64,000 nt of DNA from Pelagirhabdus alkalitolerans (GCF_900096905.1 NZ_FMYI01000006.1:62001-126000); one strand, 5' to 3'; counted from the stretch's first letter, positions 1-8,053 are shown. Made by a program: numbers and translations. Notes: generated by a model from the letters alone, not told the origin.

Positions 1-1
1 T

Positions 2-235
2 GGTATTCGAATCAATGCCGTATCTGCAGGTCCTATTCGTACTCTTTCAGCTAAAGGTGTAGGTGACTTTAACTCAATTCTTAAGAAAATAGAAGAAAAA
101 GCACCGCTAAGAAAAACCGTCACACAAGAAGAAGTCGGTTCAACAGCTTATTATCTATTAAGTGACCTTTCTAAAGGGGTAACCGGTGAGATTATTCATG
201 TAGACTCAGGCTACAGTATTCTCGGCCTATCTTAA
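2..235 (+). CDS. fabI: Enoyl-[acyl-carrier-protein] reductase [NADH], C-terminal part
   Basis: Only the last 77 codons are in the window; the gene begins upstream of base 1. The translated end reads GIRINAVSAGPIRTLSAKG and later YYLLSDLSKGVTGEIIHVDSG, which is the typical C-terminal half of the FabI/SDR fold: the substrate-binding loop after the AGPIRT motif and the final ITGE-VDSG strand. FabI reduces enoyl-ACP in the last step of each fatty-acid elongation cycle in the cytoplasm. It is followed by cotO and cotZ, the same order as in B. subtilis, which supports the identification. The family call is firm; nothing can be said about the start. Confidence 0.95.
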   Translation, partial: GIRINAVSAGPIRTLSAKGVGDFNSILKKIEEKAPLRKTVTQEEVGSTAYYLLSDLSKGVTGEIIHVDSGYSILGLS

Positions 236-251
236 ATATTATAGTAAGTAT

Positions 252-294
252 AAACACTCGATCTCATTTTATATTGTAGATTGAGTGTTTTTTT
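252..294 (+). terminator. Intrinsic terminator after fabI
   Basis: The arms AACACTCGATCT and AGATTGAGTGTT are nearly complementary, with a short AT-rich loop, and are followed by seven T. It lies 17 bases after the fabI stop and ends before the cotO ribosome binding site. Confidence 0.8.
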
Positions 295-371
295 ATGAAA
301 AATATCAGCTTATGGACTTTTCACATGATGACCTGCCGTTTCATATACTGTCACGAATAGGAGGTGAACGG

Positions 372-791
372 ATGAAGAACCGGCCCATTTACTATATCGA
401 TCAACCGACATTTGAACGCCCATCCCCTTCAATGCAAGATGAATATAAATCTTGGGATGCAGATTATGAAAGTAGAAGAGATGGTTTGCCAGTTTCAATT
501 AAGCGAGAAGAGTATGAACCATTTGAAACCGTGACTTCAGCTGATGAAGAAGAAAAGGATCAATCTTTTGAACACCTGACGATTCGAGAAAAGATCGATT
601 ATATTATACCTTCTAAACAATCGATGCTATCTTTTGTTTGTCAATTTGAAGTTGGAAACGAAAAGATAGAAGGTCAAGCACTCTCAACAAGAGACGGTCA
701 ATTAATTATTATAAATAATCGAACAAGAAGACGACAATCGTTGTCAATTGATCAACTAAAAGCTATTCGTATTATTAGTTTTAAGTCATAG
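372..791 (+). CDS. cotO: Spore coat protein CotO-like
   Basis: A 139-residue protein starting MKNRPIYYIDQPTFERPSPSM. The ATG at 372 is preceded by AGGAGGTG at a good distance; a longer frame from 285 has no ribosome site and runs through the fabI terminator, so I chose 372. The N-terminal YYIDQP...F motif and the position directly after fabI and facing cotZ match B. subtilis cotO (yjbX), a spore coat morphogenetic protein. The middle is acidic and low in complexity. The C-terminal half (about residues 75-139) looks like a small beta-rich domain ending RRRQSLSIDQLKAIRIISF. Expression is expected late in the mother cell during sporulation. The identification rests mainly on synteny and the N-terminal motif. 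Confidence 0.75.
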   Translation: MKNRPIYYIDQPTFERPSPSMQDEYKSWDADYESRRDGLPVSIKREEYEPFETVTSADEEEKDQSFEHLTIREKIDYIIPSKQSMLSFVCQFEVGNEKIEGQALSTRDGQLIIINNRTRRRQSLSIDQLKAIRIISFKS

Positions 792-796
792 GGAGT

Positions 797-832
797 GAAA
801 ACGAGCGACTTCATGAAGTCGCTCGTTTTTTA
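797..832. terminator. Bidirectional terminator between cotO and cotZ
   Basis: AAAACGAGCGACTTC and its complement GAAGTCGCTCGTTTTTT form a long perfect hairpin with A and T tracts on both sides. It can end the convergent cotO (+) and cotZ (-) transcripts. Confidence 0.85.
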
Positions 833-843
833 AGTGGTGTCAT

Positions 844-1296
844 TTATAGTGCATTAATAGCAGGTAGGCATGTGATATGACAGAAGCATTTCACATCAAC
901 TGTAATACATACGCCTGTGCCTCTTAGGTTACTTGTGTCTTGTTCGACCGGAGATCTTGGGTCGCGTTTTTGACAGCTAGGTGTTTTTAATAGTTCAAGA
1001 ACTGCACATTGGTCTTTATCGATACATTTAACTCTGAAATAAAAGCTTCCAAATACATTTTGAACTTGATTTAAAGGGGCACCATACCCTTTAAATGGCT
1101 TACAATCTTTACAATACAAAATAACTGGTACAGTATCTAAATTGCTTGCTGGTGATGTATCACCGAGTAAATCAGCGATTGATTGCTCACAACTTGAATC
1201 ACATGCGCAATCATGAATGTTATTTTGAGCATCAGCAATTTCACGTAATATGTCTGAAACGCAATGACCTGAATGATATTTTCCTCCACACGACAT
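844..1296 (-). CDS. cotZ: Spore coat protein CotY/CotZ family
   Basis: A 150-residue cysteine-rich protein. The start at 1296 gives MSCGGKYHSGHCVSDILREI and has AAGGAG just upstream; the frame reaches 1356 but the extra residues have no ribosome site. CotZ/CotY proteins form the disulfide-linked crust lattice of the spore surface. Features seen: an N-terminal CGGKYHSGHC cluster, CACDSSCEQS near residue 40, further cysteines at YCKDCKPF and KCFCHIT, consistent with the cross-linked family. It converges on cotO, as in B. subtilis, where cotZ follows yjbX. Likely expressed from a sigma-K type promoter, which I did not locate. Confidence 0.88.
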   Translation of the reverse strand: MSCGGKYHSGHCVSDILREIADAQNNIHDCACDSSCEQSIADLLGDTSPASNLDTVPVILYCKDCKPFKGYGAPLNQVQNVFGSFYFRVKCIDKDQCAVLELLKTPSCQKRDPRSPVEQDTSNLRGTGVCITVDVKCFCHITCLPAINAL

Positions 1297-1467
1297 TAAC
1301 AATCGGCTCCTTTCAATATTAAAAGTATGATCAATTATAGAGTATGCTGGTTGCACATCTCAGTGTGGGCGAATGTTTAAAGATAATAAAAAGCTCTTAA
1401 GTTTCATTGTTTCTAAAGCATATTTTTTATGAGAGCGGGTATATACATACTAAAGGAGGGATGACTG

Positions 1468-1746
1468 ATGGGTTATATAGCACCAATTGTGAACTTTACA
1501 GCTCAAAATTATCATGAACGTGTGATCATACCGGATCACGATCCAGTTTCTATCGAGAAACCTTATCCAGTACAATTAGAAAAAATTTCAGCAAGCAATA
1601 CGCATTCTAACATGTTCACGGGTCAAGATTTTAATGAACCTAAAGATCATTTTAACGGACAACCTAAACATGTCATCTCTCAAGAGACGAACAAATTGTA
1701 TGCTGAGATGACTGGAATTGGTGGTCAGGTTAATGAATATGTATAA
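1468..1746 (+). CDS. Small uncharacterised protein (92 aa)
   Basis: Starts MGYIAPIVNFTAQNYHERVI behind AAAGGAGGGATGACTG, a very strong ribosome site. No transmembrane segment, no cysteine; moderately polar with a C-terminal TGIGGQVNEYV. I do not recognise a family. It sits between the spore coat genes and a YetF-like gene, so a sporulation or stress role is possible but only by neighbourhood. A GGGTAT element at 1437-1442 resembles a sigma-B -10 box, but I find no convincing GTTT -35 partner. Confidence 0.7.
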   Translation: MGYIAPIVNFTAQNYHERVIIPDHDPVSIEKPYPVQLEKISASNTHSNMFTGQDFNEPKDHFNGQPKHVISQETNKLYAEMTGIGGQVNEYV

Positions 1747-1749
1747 GTT

Positions 1750-1786
1750 AAACCCCTTTACATTGTTTCGATGTAAAGGGGTTTAT
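1750..1786. terminator. Terminator downstream of the 92-aa gene
   Basis: AAACCCCTTTACAT pairs perfectly with ATGTAAAGGGGTTT around a short loop. It overlaps the 3' end of the convergent YetF-like gene, so it probably serves both transcripts. Confidence 0.8.
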
Positions 1787-2432
1787 TTGGTTCGTACTCG
1801 GCATAAAATACATTTTTAATGTCATCGACTTTCTCTTTTTTTAATTGTTCAAGTAACCAGGTGGTGGTTTGGTTAATTTCAGTTAGATTATCATCAATAA
1901 TTTCACCATCATTTATTAGAGGTACTGGAAGTGTAACGGATTGTGCAGGTAAATTAAAATCAGACCTTACAGGTGCCTCTTTTGAAGAACTTTTGAGGAT
2001 TGATACTGTACCGTCGGTTTCCAAAATAGCATAATAAACGTCTCGAATCGAAAAAACATCTTTCAATCTTAATAAATGCAACAATTGATTGATGTCCAAT
2101 TTATTTTTCTTCATGACATCGCGCTGTAATTTACCTTTATGAATGACCATAGCAGGCATACCTTCAATTAAAGCTCTAGAACCTTTAAACCTCTGTGAGA
2201 TCCACTCTGTAATTAGCATGAGCAAACTCCACAAACCGACAGCAAACCCAACTTCCTTTATTCCAACGCCCTCATCATAGAGCGCATTCCCAACGAATTC
2301 CCCCAATATAAGTGCTGAAATAAAATCGAAGGCGGTTAACTGTCTAATTTGTGTTTTTCCTAACAATTTGGTGAGCACAAATAATATAATAAAACCAAAA
2401 ATGATTTCAATAAAGATTGACCCTAAATGCAC
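1758..2432 (-). CDS. DUF421 (YetF-like) membrane protein
   Basis: A 224-residue protein with three N-terminal hydrophobic helices (about residues 5-25, 35-50, 60-77) containing the family signature LLGKTQIRQLTAFDFISALILGE, followed by a cytoplasmic alpha/beta domain (about 90-224). This is the YetF/YdfR/YrbG family of Bacilli, associated with the spore or vegetative membrane; its biochemical role is not established. It is the last gene of a minus-strand run (rodA-like, ftsW-like, GNAT, this gene), but a hairpin at 2436-2475 may separate it from the GNAT gene. The family call is firm, the function open. Confidence 0.9.
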   Translation of the reverse strand: MHLGSIFIEIIFGFIILFVLTKLLGKTQIRQLTAFDFISALILGEFVGNALYDEGVGIKEVGFAVGLWSLLMLITEWISQRFKGSRALIEGMPAMVIHKGKLQRDVMKKNKLDINQLLHLLRLKDVFSIRDVYYAILETDGTVSILKSSSKEAPVRSDFNLPAQSVTLPVPLINDGEIIDDNLTEINQTTTWLLEQLKKEKVDDIKNVFYAEYEPNKPLYIETM

Positions 2433-2435
2433 AAA

Positions 2436-2475
2436 AATCCCCCCTGTATCATCATGATGATCGAATCAGGAGGGA
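2436..2475 (-). terminator. Hairpin between GNAT gene and yetF-like gene
   Basis: On the minus strand CCCTCCTGATTCGATCAT is followed by ATGATACAGGGGGG, an imperfect long stem. It can act as a terminator or processing site for the GNAT transcript. The T tract is poor, so this is moderate evidence. Confidence 0.45.
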
Positions 2476-2484
2476 ATTATACGT

Positions 2485-2907
2485 TTATAGCGTTTTTTCC
2501 ATTGAGACATGTTCAATGTTAGCTTCATAAAATGGTTCTGATGTCTGGATGTAGTGTAGCGTTTGATAAAAATCGAGCGCACGTGTTTGAGCGTTTAATC
2601 GTACTTTTTTCAAATCATGTCGAATGAGTATGAGCTCAATAGCCTTCATCATTTGCTTACCATACCCTTTATTACGATATGATTTAATAACAGATACACG
2701 TTCAACTTTTCCAATTTGATCAACAATTCTTACTCTTGCTGCTGCAATTGGCACTTCATCTATGTAACCAATAATGTGAATCGCATCTTTATCGTGTTCA
2801 TCGTGTTCAATATCGGGTGAGACGCCCTGTTCTTTTATAAAAACTTGATCTCGAACGGAGAATGCGTCTTCGATTTGTTCTTTAGTTATAGCTTCTGCAA
2901 TATGCAT
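2485..2907 (-). CDS. GNAT family N-acetyltransferase, YjcF-like
   Basis: A 140-residue acetyltransferase with the YjcF-type N-terminus (DAFSVRDQVFIKEQGVSPDIEHDEHD), a central sheet (IAAARVRI) and the acetyl-CoA loop RNKGYGKQMM at about residues 80-90. GNAT enzymes move an acetyl group from acetyl-CoA to an amine; the substrate here is unknown. The start ATG has AGGAGG upstream. It begins 18 bases after the ftsW-like stop, so it is probably co-transcribed with the two SEDS genes. Family sure, substrate unknown. Confidence 0.88.
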   Translation of the reverse strand: MHIAEAITKEQIEDAFSVRDQVFIKEQGVSPDIEHDEHDKDAIHIIGYIDEVPIAAARVRIVDQIGKVERVSVIKSYRNKGYGKQMMKAIELILIRHDLKKVRLNAQTRALDFYQTLHYIQTSEPFYEANIEHVSMEKTL

Positions 2908-2925
2908 AATTGTTACCTCCTAGAG

Positions 2926-4053
2926 TTAACGTGTTTCCTGTTGTGTCGTAGATGGTTGTGTTCGTCGTCCGGATACATTGACTAAGATACCAGCTGCTAA
3001 TAAGGTGAAAACGAGTGATGTACCACCATAACTAATAAAAGGAAGCGGTATACCTGTAATTGGTAATAAGCCACTGACAGCTCCTAAATTAAAGAAAGCT
3101 TGCGTGATGAATTGAAAAGTAATACCTAATGCTAACAGTCGTAAATAAAGGGAGTCCACTTCTTTAGAGATTTGAATGCCTCTGTACAGAATGAATAGAT
3201 AACCTCCTATTACAAACGTGACCCCGATAATGCCCAATTCTTCAACAATAACAGACATAATAAAATCAGTGTGTGCTTCTGGTAGGTAACCTAATTTTTG
3301 TACACTGTTTCCAAGACCGTTACCTGTAAGTCCGCTCGTACCAATCGACACGTAAGAGTTGATTAATTGGAACCCATCTCCAGATGGATCATCAAATGCA
3401 TTAGCAAAAGAGGTCAGCCGTTGTAAACGATACGGTTGACTTTGAGCAAAGAAATAAAAGCCACCAGCTGCTACTGAACCGAGTAGGGCAATATGATAAA
3501 ACTTAACACCACTGAATAATACAATGAGTCCACATATGAGGACGATGTGTGTACCGGTTCCTAAGTCTGGTTGCATCAAAATCAATCCGAAAACAAAGGC
3601 TAAAATAACAAGAGGTGGCATGACGCCCTTTTTAAAATCATTAATATACTTTTGTTTTCTCGTATAAATATGGGCGAAATAAATGATCATAAACACTTTA
3701 ACAATTTCAGACGGTTGGAAGACAATTGGGCCAGCCCCGATCCAACGTTGTGCTTGGTTTCGAACGACACCAACACCTGGAATTAAGACAAGGGCAAGTA
3801 ATATAATGGCTAGTCCAACTAAGAGTGGGCTCATTTCACCTAATTTCTTTAATGAAATAAATGACATCACAACAAAGACAATGAGCCCGATCCCAAACCA
3901 CTGTAATTGTCTGAGGAAAAAGAAATGGCCACTACCAAAGTTTCTTGTAGCTAATGTATAGCTAGAACTATAGACCATGATTAATCCAAAGACCGATAGG
4001 GCCAAAATAACAATAATTAACCCATAGTCAAATTTTTTTAAGCGGTTTTTCAT
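2926..4053 (-). CDS. ftsW: SEDS peptidoglycan polymerase, FtsW-like
   Basis: A 375-residue protein with about ten membrane helices, from LIIVILALSVFGLIMVYSSS to ISYGGTSLVFTLLAAGILVN. Family marks: NQAQRWIGAGPIVFQPSEIVK in the loop after helix 4, EAHTDFIMSVIVEELG in the large extracellular loop, and GIPLPFISYGGTS near the C-terminus, all hallmarks of FtsW/RodA/SpoVE glycosyltransferases that polymerise lipid II. MVYSSS in helix 1 favours FtsW/SpoVE over RodA. It lies 20 bases downstream of a second SEDS gene; adjacent paralogues suggest a duplication or a division/elongation pair. Which paralogue serves septation cannot be decided from sequence alone. Confidence 0.9.
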   Translation of the reverse strand: MKNRLKKFDYGLIIVILALSVFGLIMVYSSSYTLATRNFGSGHFFFLRQLQWFGIGLIVFVVMSFISLKKLGEMSPLLVGLAIILLALVLIPGVGVVRNQAQRWIGAGPIVFQPSEIVKVFMIIYFAHIYTRKQKYINDFKKGVMPPLVILAFVFGLILMQPDLGTGTHIVLICGLIVLFSGVKFYHIALLGSVAAGGFYFFAQSQPYRLQRLTSFANAFDDPSGDGFQLINSYVSIGTSGLTGNGLGNSVQKLGYLPEAHTDFIMSVIVEELGIIGVTFVIGGYLFILYRGIQISKEVDSLYLRLLALGITFQFITQAFFNLGAVSGLLPITGIPLPFISYGGTSLVFTLLAAGILVNVSGRRTQPSTTQQETR

Positions 4054-4072
4054 TATGATGTCTCCTTAATGG

Positions 4073-5233
4073 TTAAATTGTTTCTTCACTACTAAACATG
4101 TATTCTTTTGTTCTTAAATGAACGCTCGTCACAAGTCCAATTGCCATCATATTGGTCAATAATGCACTCCCCCCGTAACTAACAAAAGGAAGAGCTAAAC
4201 CTGTAATGGGCATTAAACCAATTGTCATGCCTATGTTTTGAAAGACTTGGAATGCAAATAATCCGATCACACCAATACAAATGTACACCCCGAATAATGA
4301 GCTTGCGTGAAAGGCGATTGTAATAATGCGATAAATGAGCAAGAAGAATAGAATCACTAATATACTAGCGCCAACAAACCCAAAATCTTCACCAATCACA
4401 GCAAAAATAAAGTCAGTATGTGCCTCAGGAATACGACCACTTTGAACTTGGTATCCAGCAGTGAATCCTGAACCAGACAACTGCCCTGAACCAATACCGA
4501 GAAGCGCTTGTTGGAGTTGATAGCCAAATCCTTGAGAATATTCAGCAGGATTAAGCCAACCATAAATCCTTGATAATTGGTGATCAGCAATTATTTCATT
4601 AAATAATTCGAAATTGTTAAAGAACAGGTAGACTAAAGTCATCACACCTGCTATTCCTAACGAGAACAGAAGCATGACCATTTTCATCGAGATACTTGAT
4701 GCGAAGATTAAACCGAAAACGGCAAATAAAATCATCATTGTCGTACCTAAATCTGGTTGATCAAGTATTAAATACGTCGGTAATAAAGTATATAGTAAGA
4801 TCTTTGATGTTACGGGTATACTTTCTTTAAAGTCCAGCTTATATTTTCCCACTTTTGTTAAGAGGGCAGCTATGTGTAAGACGAGAAAGATTTTCATAAA
4901 TTCGGACGGCTGAATTTCAATAACTACTAAGTCAAGCCACCTTTGAGCACCATTACGTTCAATCCCAATAAAACGTACGAGAATTAACAATAAGACGCCA
5001 CTTATATAAAAGGGAAGTGTCCATTTTTCTAATAGTTCAAAATCTAAATACGCAACTCCCATCATAACGCCAAACCCGATGACGTACCACATAATTTGTC
5101 TTTGAACAAAAAACATAGGGTTACCGCTAGCATATTGTCCTGAGCCACTGTATATAGCTAATAAACTAAATATAAATAAACAGCCTAACAAGAAGACTAA
5201 TGTATAATCAATTGGTAATTTTTTAGATTGCAT
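4073..5233 (-). CDS. rodA: SEDS peptidoglycan polymerase, RodA-like
   Basis: A 386-residue multi-spanning membrane protein: RNGAQRWLDLVVIEIQPSEF, LDQPDLGTTMM, RIPEAHTDFIFAVIGEDFG and FQNIGMTIGLMPITGLALPF are the conserved SEDS motifs. The FQNIGM.IG.MP.TGL.LPF block is typical of RodA, the elongation-specific lipid II polymerase working with the Rod complex and a class B PBP. It is first in the minus-strand run and probably shares its promoter with the ftsW-like gene. It lacks an adjacent mreB or PBP gene. Confidence 0.87.
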   Translation of the reverse strand: MQSKKLPIDYTLVFLLGCLFIFSLLAIYSGSGQYASGNPMFFVQRQIMWYVIGFGVMMGVAYLDFELLEKWTLPFYISGVLLLILVRFIGIERNGAQRWLDLVVIEIQPSEFMKIFLVLHIAALLTKVGKYKLDFKESIPVTSKILLYTLLPTYLILDQPDLGTTMMILFAVFGLIFASSISMKMVMLLFSLGIAGVMTLVYLFFNNFELFNEIIADHQLSRIYGWLNPAEYSQGFGYQLQQALLGIGSGQLSGSGFTAGYQVQSGRIPEAHTDFIFAVIGEDFGFVGASILVILFFLLIYRIITIAFHASSLFGVYICIGVIGLFAFQVFQNIGMTIGLMPITGLALPFVSYGGSALLTNMMAIGLVTSVHLRTKEYMFSSEETI

Positions 5234-5408
5234 GTATCGTTCCTCATTCTAAGTTATTAGTTTAGAGTATCTGCATGATGCAGAATTCTTCCTATATCAT
5301 ACCAAAAAATGAAGACGAATTGTTAAATGAAAGATAATTCGATAACAAAATAGTCCTTGACGATCATGAACAGATCAATTATATTATAGGAACAGTTAAT
5401 TTTAATAT

Positions 5409-5480
5409 GACTCTGTAGCTCAGCGGGAGAGCACTTGCTTGACAGGCAAGGGGTCGCTGGTTCGAACCCAGCCAGAGTCA
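5409..5480 (+). tRNA. tRNA-Val (anticodon GAC)
   Basis: A 72-base cloverleaf: acceptor GACTCTG pairs with CAGAGTC, D-arm GCTC/GAGC, anticodon stem CTTGC/GCAAG with loop TTGACAG (anticodon GAC, valine), and T-arm CTGG-TTCGAAC-CCAG. The discriminator is A and no CCA is encoded. It is alone, not in a tRNA cluster. Confidence 0.96.
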
Positions 5481-5485
5481 CTCAC

Positions 5486-5527
5486 AAAAAGCCTTTTCAT
5501 TCTTAAAGCGAATGAAGGGGCTTTTTT
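5486..5527 (+). terminator. Terminator after tRNA-Val
   Basis: AAAAAGCC...CATTC pairs with GAATG...GGCTTTTTT with small internal mismatches, directly 3' of the tRNA. Confidence 0.8.
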
Positions 5528-5579
5528 CTATAATTGTGTTATAGTGGTCTATATTTCAGAGAGATAGGAGTTTTAATTC

Positions 5580-6641
5580 ATGTCAGTCTATAGTGATGTT
5601 TATCAATTTAGAGGCACACATTTCGAATTTGGCTTAGAACAAGGTAAGAAACTTAAACAATCAACGTTACTTAAAAATAGAGTGAAGCAATTTCAACATA
5701 GAGAAAAGCGTCATTTTCAAACGGATGTTAATGAAGCGGAAAAATTACTCAATCGCTTTGCGCCTGAACTGTTAGATGAATTAGCAGGATTAGCGGAAGG
5801 CTTGGACTGGTCTATAGATCAAGCGATGCGTTATTTTAGTGGCTATTATTTTGAATATGGAAAAAGCGGTTGTTCCATTGTGACAGGTGAGAATTATCTC
5901 GTAAGAAATTATGACTCACATCCGAGTGGTTATGATGGTAGAGTCGTCCTGTATCAACCGACAGATGGTGGGTACGGAAGTCTAGGTCCTTCTATGTTCG
6001 TGACGGGAAGAACAGATGGGATGAACGAGAAAGGTTTAGTTGTGGGTTATAATTTTACGAATCGAATTGGTGCTGGTGACGGGTTTATTTGTCATACGAT
6101 TGCGCGTATTTTACTTGAGAAAGCTGCAAATGTCTCTGAAGCGATCGATTTATTACAATCAATGCCTCATCGGACATCTTTTTCTTATGTATTATTTGAT
6201 AAAAACCATCAATCAAAAATTGTGGAAGCAACGCCAAGATCAGTCGTTACGCGGGATAGTTTGGCATGCACTAATCATTTTCATCATTTAACCGAAGAAA
6301 ATCGTTATCAAAACGATGAATCCATTCAACGACTAGAACAAATCCATAAAAAATGGAATCCACATCAATCACCACAAAATGCTTATCAGGCTTTGAATCA
6401 AAAGAGAGCGTCTATTTTCCAAACGACCTATAAAAAATGGTCTGGAACATTGCACACGACGCTGTATGAACCTGACAAATTAACAATGCGCATTAGTTTA
6501 GGAGCAGATCGACAACCAGTATTACTCGACTTCAATCAATTTTTGAAGGGCGAAAAAGTGTGGGTTAAAAAAATTTATGGAGAATTAGAAACGAATCATC
6601 GGTTTCTTAACGATGAATTATTACACTTAGACAAGAATTGA
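5580..6641 (+). CDS. C45 family autoproteolytic acyltransferase/hydrolase
   Basis: A 353-residue Ntn-hydrolase of the C45 (acyl-CoA:6-aminopenicillanate acyltransferase) type. An N-terminal helical part (1-95) with RGTHFEFGLEQGKKL precedes a Gly97-Cys98 pair (YGKSGCSIV) where the enzyme is expected to cleave itself and expose Cys98 as nucleophile. Downstream LVRNYDSHP (Asn/Asp of the active site), GRTDGMNEKGLVVGYN and ACTNHF are the usual family blocks. Members hydrolyse or transfer linear amides; the natural substrate here is unknown. Its 3' end overlaps a small convergent gene by 35 bases. The longer N-terminal extension before Cys is typical for C45 members. Confidence 0.85.
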   Translation: MSVYSDVYQFRGTHFEFGLEQGKKLKQSTLLKNRVKQFQHREKRHFQTDVNEAEKLLNRFAPELLDELAGLAEGLDWSIDQAMRYFSGYYFEYGKSGCSIVTGENYLVRNYDSHPSGYDGRVVLYQPTDGGYGSLGPSMFVTGRTDGMNEKGLVVGYNFTNRIGAGDGFICHTIARILLEKAANVSEAIDLLQSMPHRTSFSYVLFDKNHQSKIVEATPRSVVTRDSLACTNHFHHLTEENRYQNDESIQRLEQIHKKWNPHQSPQNAYQALNQKRASIFQTTYKKWSGTLHTTLYEPDKLTMRISLGADRQPVLLDFNQFLKGEKVWVKKIYGELETNHRFLNDELLHLDKN

Positions 6642-6756
6642 AAAAGACATACTCACCGTCTTCAGTTATTTCCGTATGATTGTGAAAACAGTATTGCTCA
6701 AGTTCGTCATGATCTAAAAGGTTATTGAGCTTCTCGTCAGGGTTCTGCTTTTCCAT
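6607..6756 (-). CDS. Small acidic hypothetical protein (49 aa)
   Basis: Starting at 6756 the frame encodes MEKQNPDEKLNNLLDHDELE followed by QYCFHNHTEITEDGEYVFFN. The start ATG has AAGGAG nine bases upstream, which decides it over a longer frame to 6882 that would cross a terminator hairpin. I do not recognise the protein. It contains one Cys and two His but no clear metal site, and overlaps the end of the C45 gene on the opposite strand. It lies just downstream of the terminator of a minus-strand structured RNA (6785-6970), so read-through from that RNA could feed it. Confidence 0.5.
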   Translation of the reverse strand: MEKQNPDEKLNNLLDHDELEQYCFHNHTEITEDGEYVFFNSCLSVIIHR

Positions 6757-6784
6757 TTTCGAATCGCTCCTTATCATCAGTCTA

Positions 6785-6970
6785 AAAAGCACGTATTGAT
6801 AACCAATACGTGCTCGATTAAGTCTTTTTTTAGTAGTAGCGGGAGATCCGATTTTTCTGGTGGTGTTGTTTGAATAATTCAAACCATATGTTGTTTAATT
6901 AATCTGGACTCCCGCTAAGGCTTTGCAGATTAAATAGAAAAACAGAACCATTCATCTGAGTAGCCTTGTA
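6785..6970 (-). ncRNA. Structured non-coding RNA, short member of a two-copy family
   Basis: No ORF fits this stretch. Read on the minus strand from about 6970: CAAGGCT (6968-6962) pairs with AGCCTT (6922-6917), enclosing a second stem CAGAT/ATCTG. The next base starts a second helix, GCGGGAG (6915-6909) with GGA/TCC inside, pairing with CTCCCGC (6845-6839) across one bulged base; inside it GTTTGA/TCAAAC forms a hairpin. An A-rich linker then leads to a perfect 11-bp terminator hairpin (6814-6788) with five T. The layout, the junction and some primary sequence (CTGCA.AGCCTT.GCGG) repeat in the RNA at 32645-33084. A sigma-B-like promoter lies nine bases before CAAGGCT. The RNA class is unknown to me; the strand follows from promoter and terminator. 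Confidence 0.65.
6788..6814 (-). terminator. Terminator of the short structured RNA
   Basis: AGCACGTATTG and CAATACGTGCT form a perfect 11-bp stem with a five-base loop; on the minus strand it is followed by five T. Confidence 0.8.
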
Positions 6971-6977
6971 TAGTTCT

Positions 6978-7003
6978 CTTCCCTTATTTCATGAGGGAAA
7001 AAC
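6978..7003 (-). promoter_or_regulatory. Sigma-B-like promoter of the short structured RNA
   Basis: On the minus strand: GTTTTT (7003-6998), 14 bases, GGGAAG (6983-6978), then nine bases to CAAGGCT. The sigma-B consensus is GTTTAA-12 to 15-GGGWAT. The -10 is imperfect, but the same spacing to the RNA is seen in the second copy, which has a perfect match. Confidence 0.5.
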
Positions 7004-7094
7004 CTATTCTTTTATGTCTATATTAATTGGAAAAAGGGAATCCTTTTGTAACAGATGAAATCCGAAATCGACTGATGTATTAAAGGAGGCGTAA

Positions 7095-8009
7095 ATGATG
7101 AGATGGTTACATGTTAGCTTATTTATAATGGTCTCACTTATTTTTCTTACCGCTTGTGGGGAGCATGACCGGGGAAGTTTTTCTGCTGATGAACTTGAAA
7201 AAGGTGAAAAAGAGGTGTCTTCATTAATCGGTTCGACAGAGGTCGAATCCATTATCGATGATTCTATTGATCAGTCAATGATTCAAGATCCTAAAAGAAT
7301 AGCAGAACACACAAATCTACCTTCTCCTACGTATGAGTGGTTTATGGGAAATGGTGAAGGTGTATTTGGTTATGGTTTAACACAAGGCCAAAAGCAACCA
7401 GGTGAATCTTTTTCCGTTCAATTAATAGCTCACGAAGCTGAACCGACTGATTTTAATCAAGAGGTTCGCATTCAATTGTATGAATTAAGTGATACTTTAG
7501 AAATAGAACAGGAGCTTGTATCTGAGACGGTAATGATTGAAAAAGTTGATGAGAACACTATGGTTTATGAAGGAAATTTACCGGATGAAGTGAACTCACG
7601 GTATTTATTAACGATGGATATTCTTTCTGAAGATGGTGAAGTTGAAGATTCAATGCTTGGGGTTATTGTTGTGCCTAAAGAAGAGATGAACGCTGAATTG
7701 ATACTGGACAAAGAACTTTATGATCATGATGATGAAGCAGAGCTAACTTTGAAAAATTATGGCCCAACGACATTAACCTTAGGTATGAGTTATACCATCG
7801 AGAAAAACATTGATGATGAGTGGTACGTGATTCCGCTAGATTTAGCCTTTATACAAATTGCACTGATGTTGGCACCAGGAGAGATGCATGAACAAACCGT
7901 GGATCTATCAGAGCTATCACCAGGTCATTATCGTGTTATTAAGCGAATTAACGTAGAAGGATACCCTAGTTTGCAAACACCAATCGGTGCAGAATTCATG
8001 ATTGAATGA
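7095..8009 (+). CDS. Lipoprotein with C-terminal Ig-like domain
   Basis: A 304-residue exported protein. The N-terminus MMRWLHVSLFIMVSLIFLTA ends in a lipobox LTAC, so Cys21 should be lipidated and the protein held on the outer membrane face. An acidic linker follows, then a beta-rich middle (about 85-200). The C-terminal part (about 205-304: LTLKNYGPTTLTLGMSYTIE, WYVIPLD, LSPGHYRVIK) resembles the Big_14 type bacterial Ig-like domain, common in Bacillaceae lipoproteins. AAAGGAGGCGTAA precedes the ATG. No enzyme motif is visible. It stands between the structured RNA and the GH43 gene; a role in the envelope is inferred. Confidence 0.8.
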   Translation: MMRWLHVSLFIMVSLIFLTACGEHDRGSFSADELEKGEKEVSSLIGSTEVESIIDDSIDQSMIQDPKRIAEHTNLPSPTYEWFMGNGEGVFGYGLTQGQKQPGESFSVQLIAHEAEPTDFNQEVRIQLYELSDTLEIEQELVSETVMIEKVDENTMVYEGNLPDEVNSRYLLTMDILSEDGEVEDSMLGVIVVPKEEMNAELILDKELYDHDDEAELTLKNYGPTTLTLGMSYTIEKNIDDEWYVIPLDLAFIQIALMLAPGEMHEQTVDLSELSPGHYRVIKRINVEGYPSLQTPIGAEFMIE

Positions 8010-8038
8010 ATTCCTTTACTTTTTTAAATAAGATATAA

Positions 8039-8053
8039 ATGTAACCGGTTCAT
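8039..8053. promoter_or_regulatory. cre-like site before the GH43 gene
   Basis: ATGTAACCGGTTCAT fits the CcpA consensus WTGNAANCGNWNNCW except at one position and lies 64 bases before the likely start, where it could repress transcription on preferred sugars. Confidence 0.5.

Noticed and set aside
844..1356. Longer start for cotZ at 1356
   Set aside because: The extra 20 residues precede the clear ribosome site and the family N-terminus MSCG.
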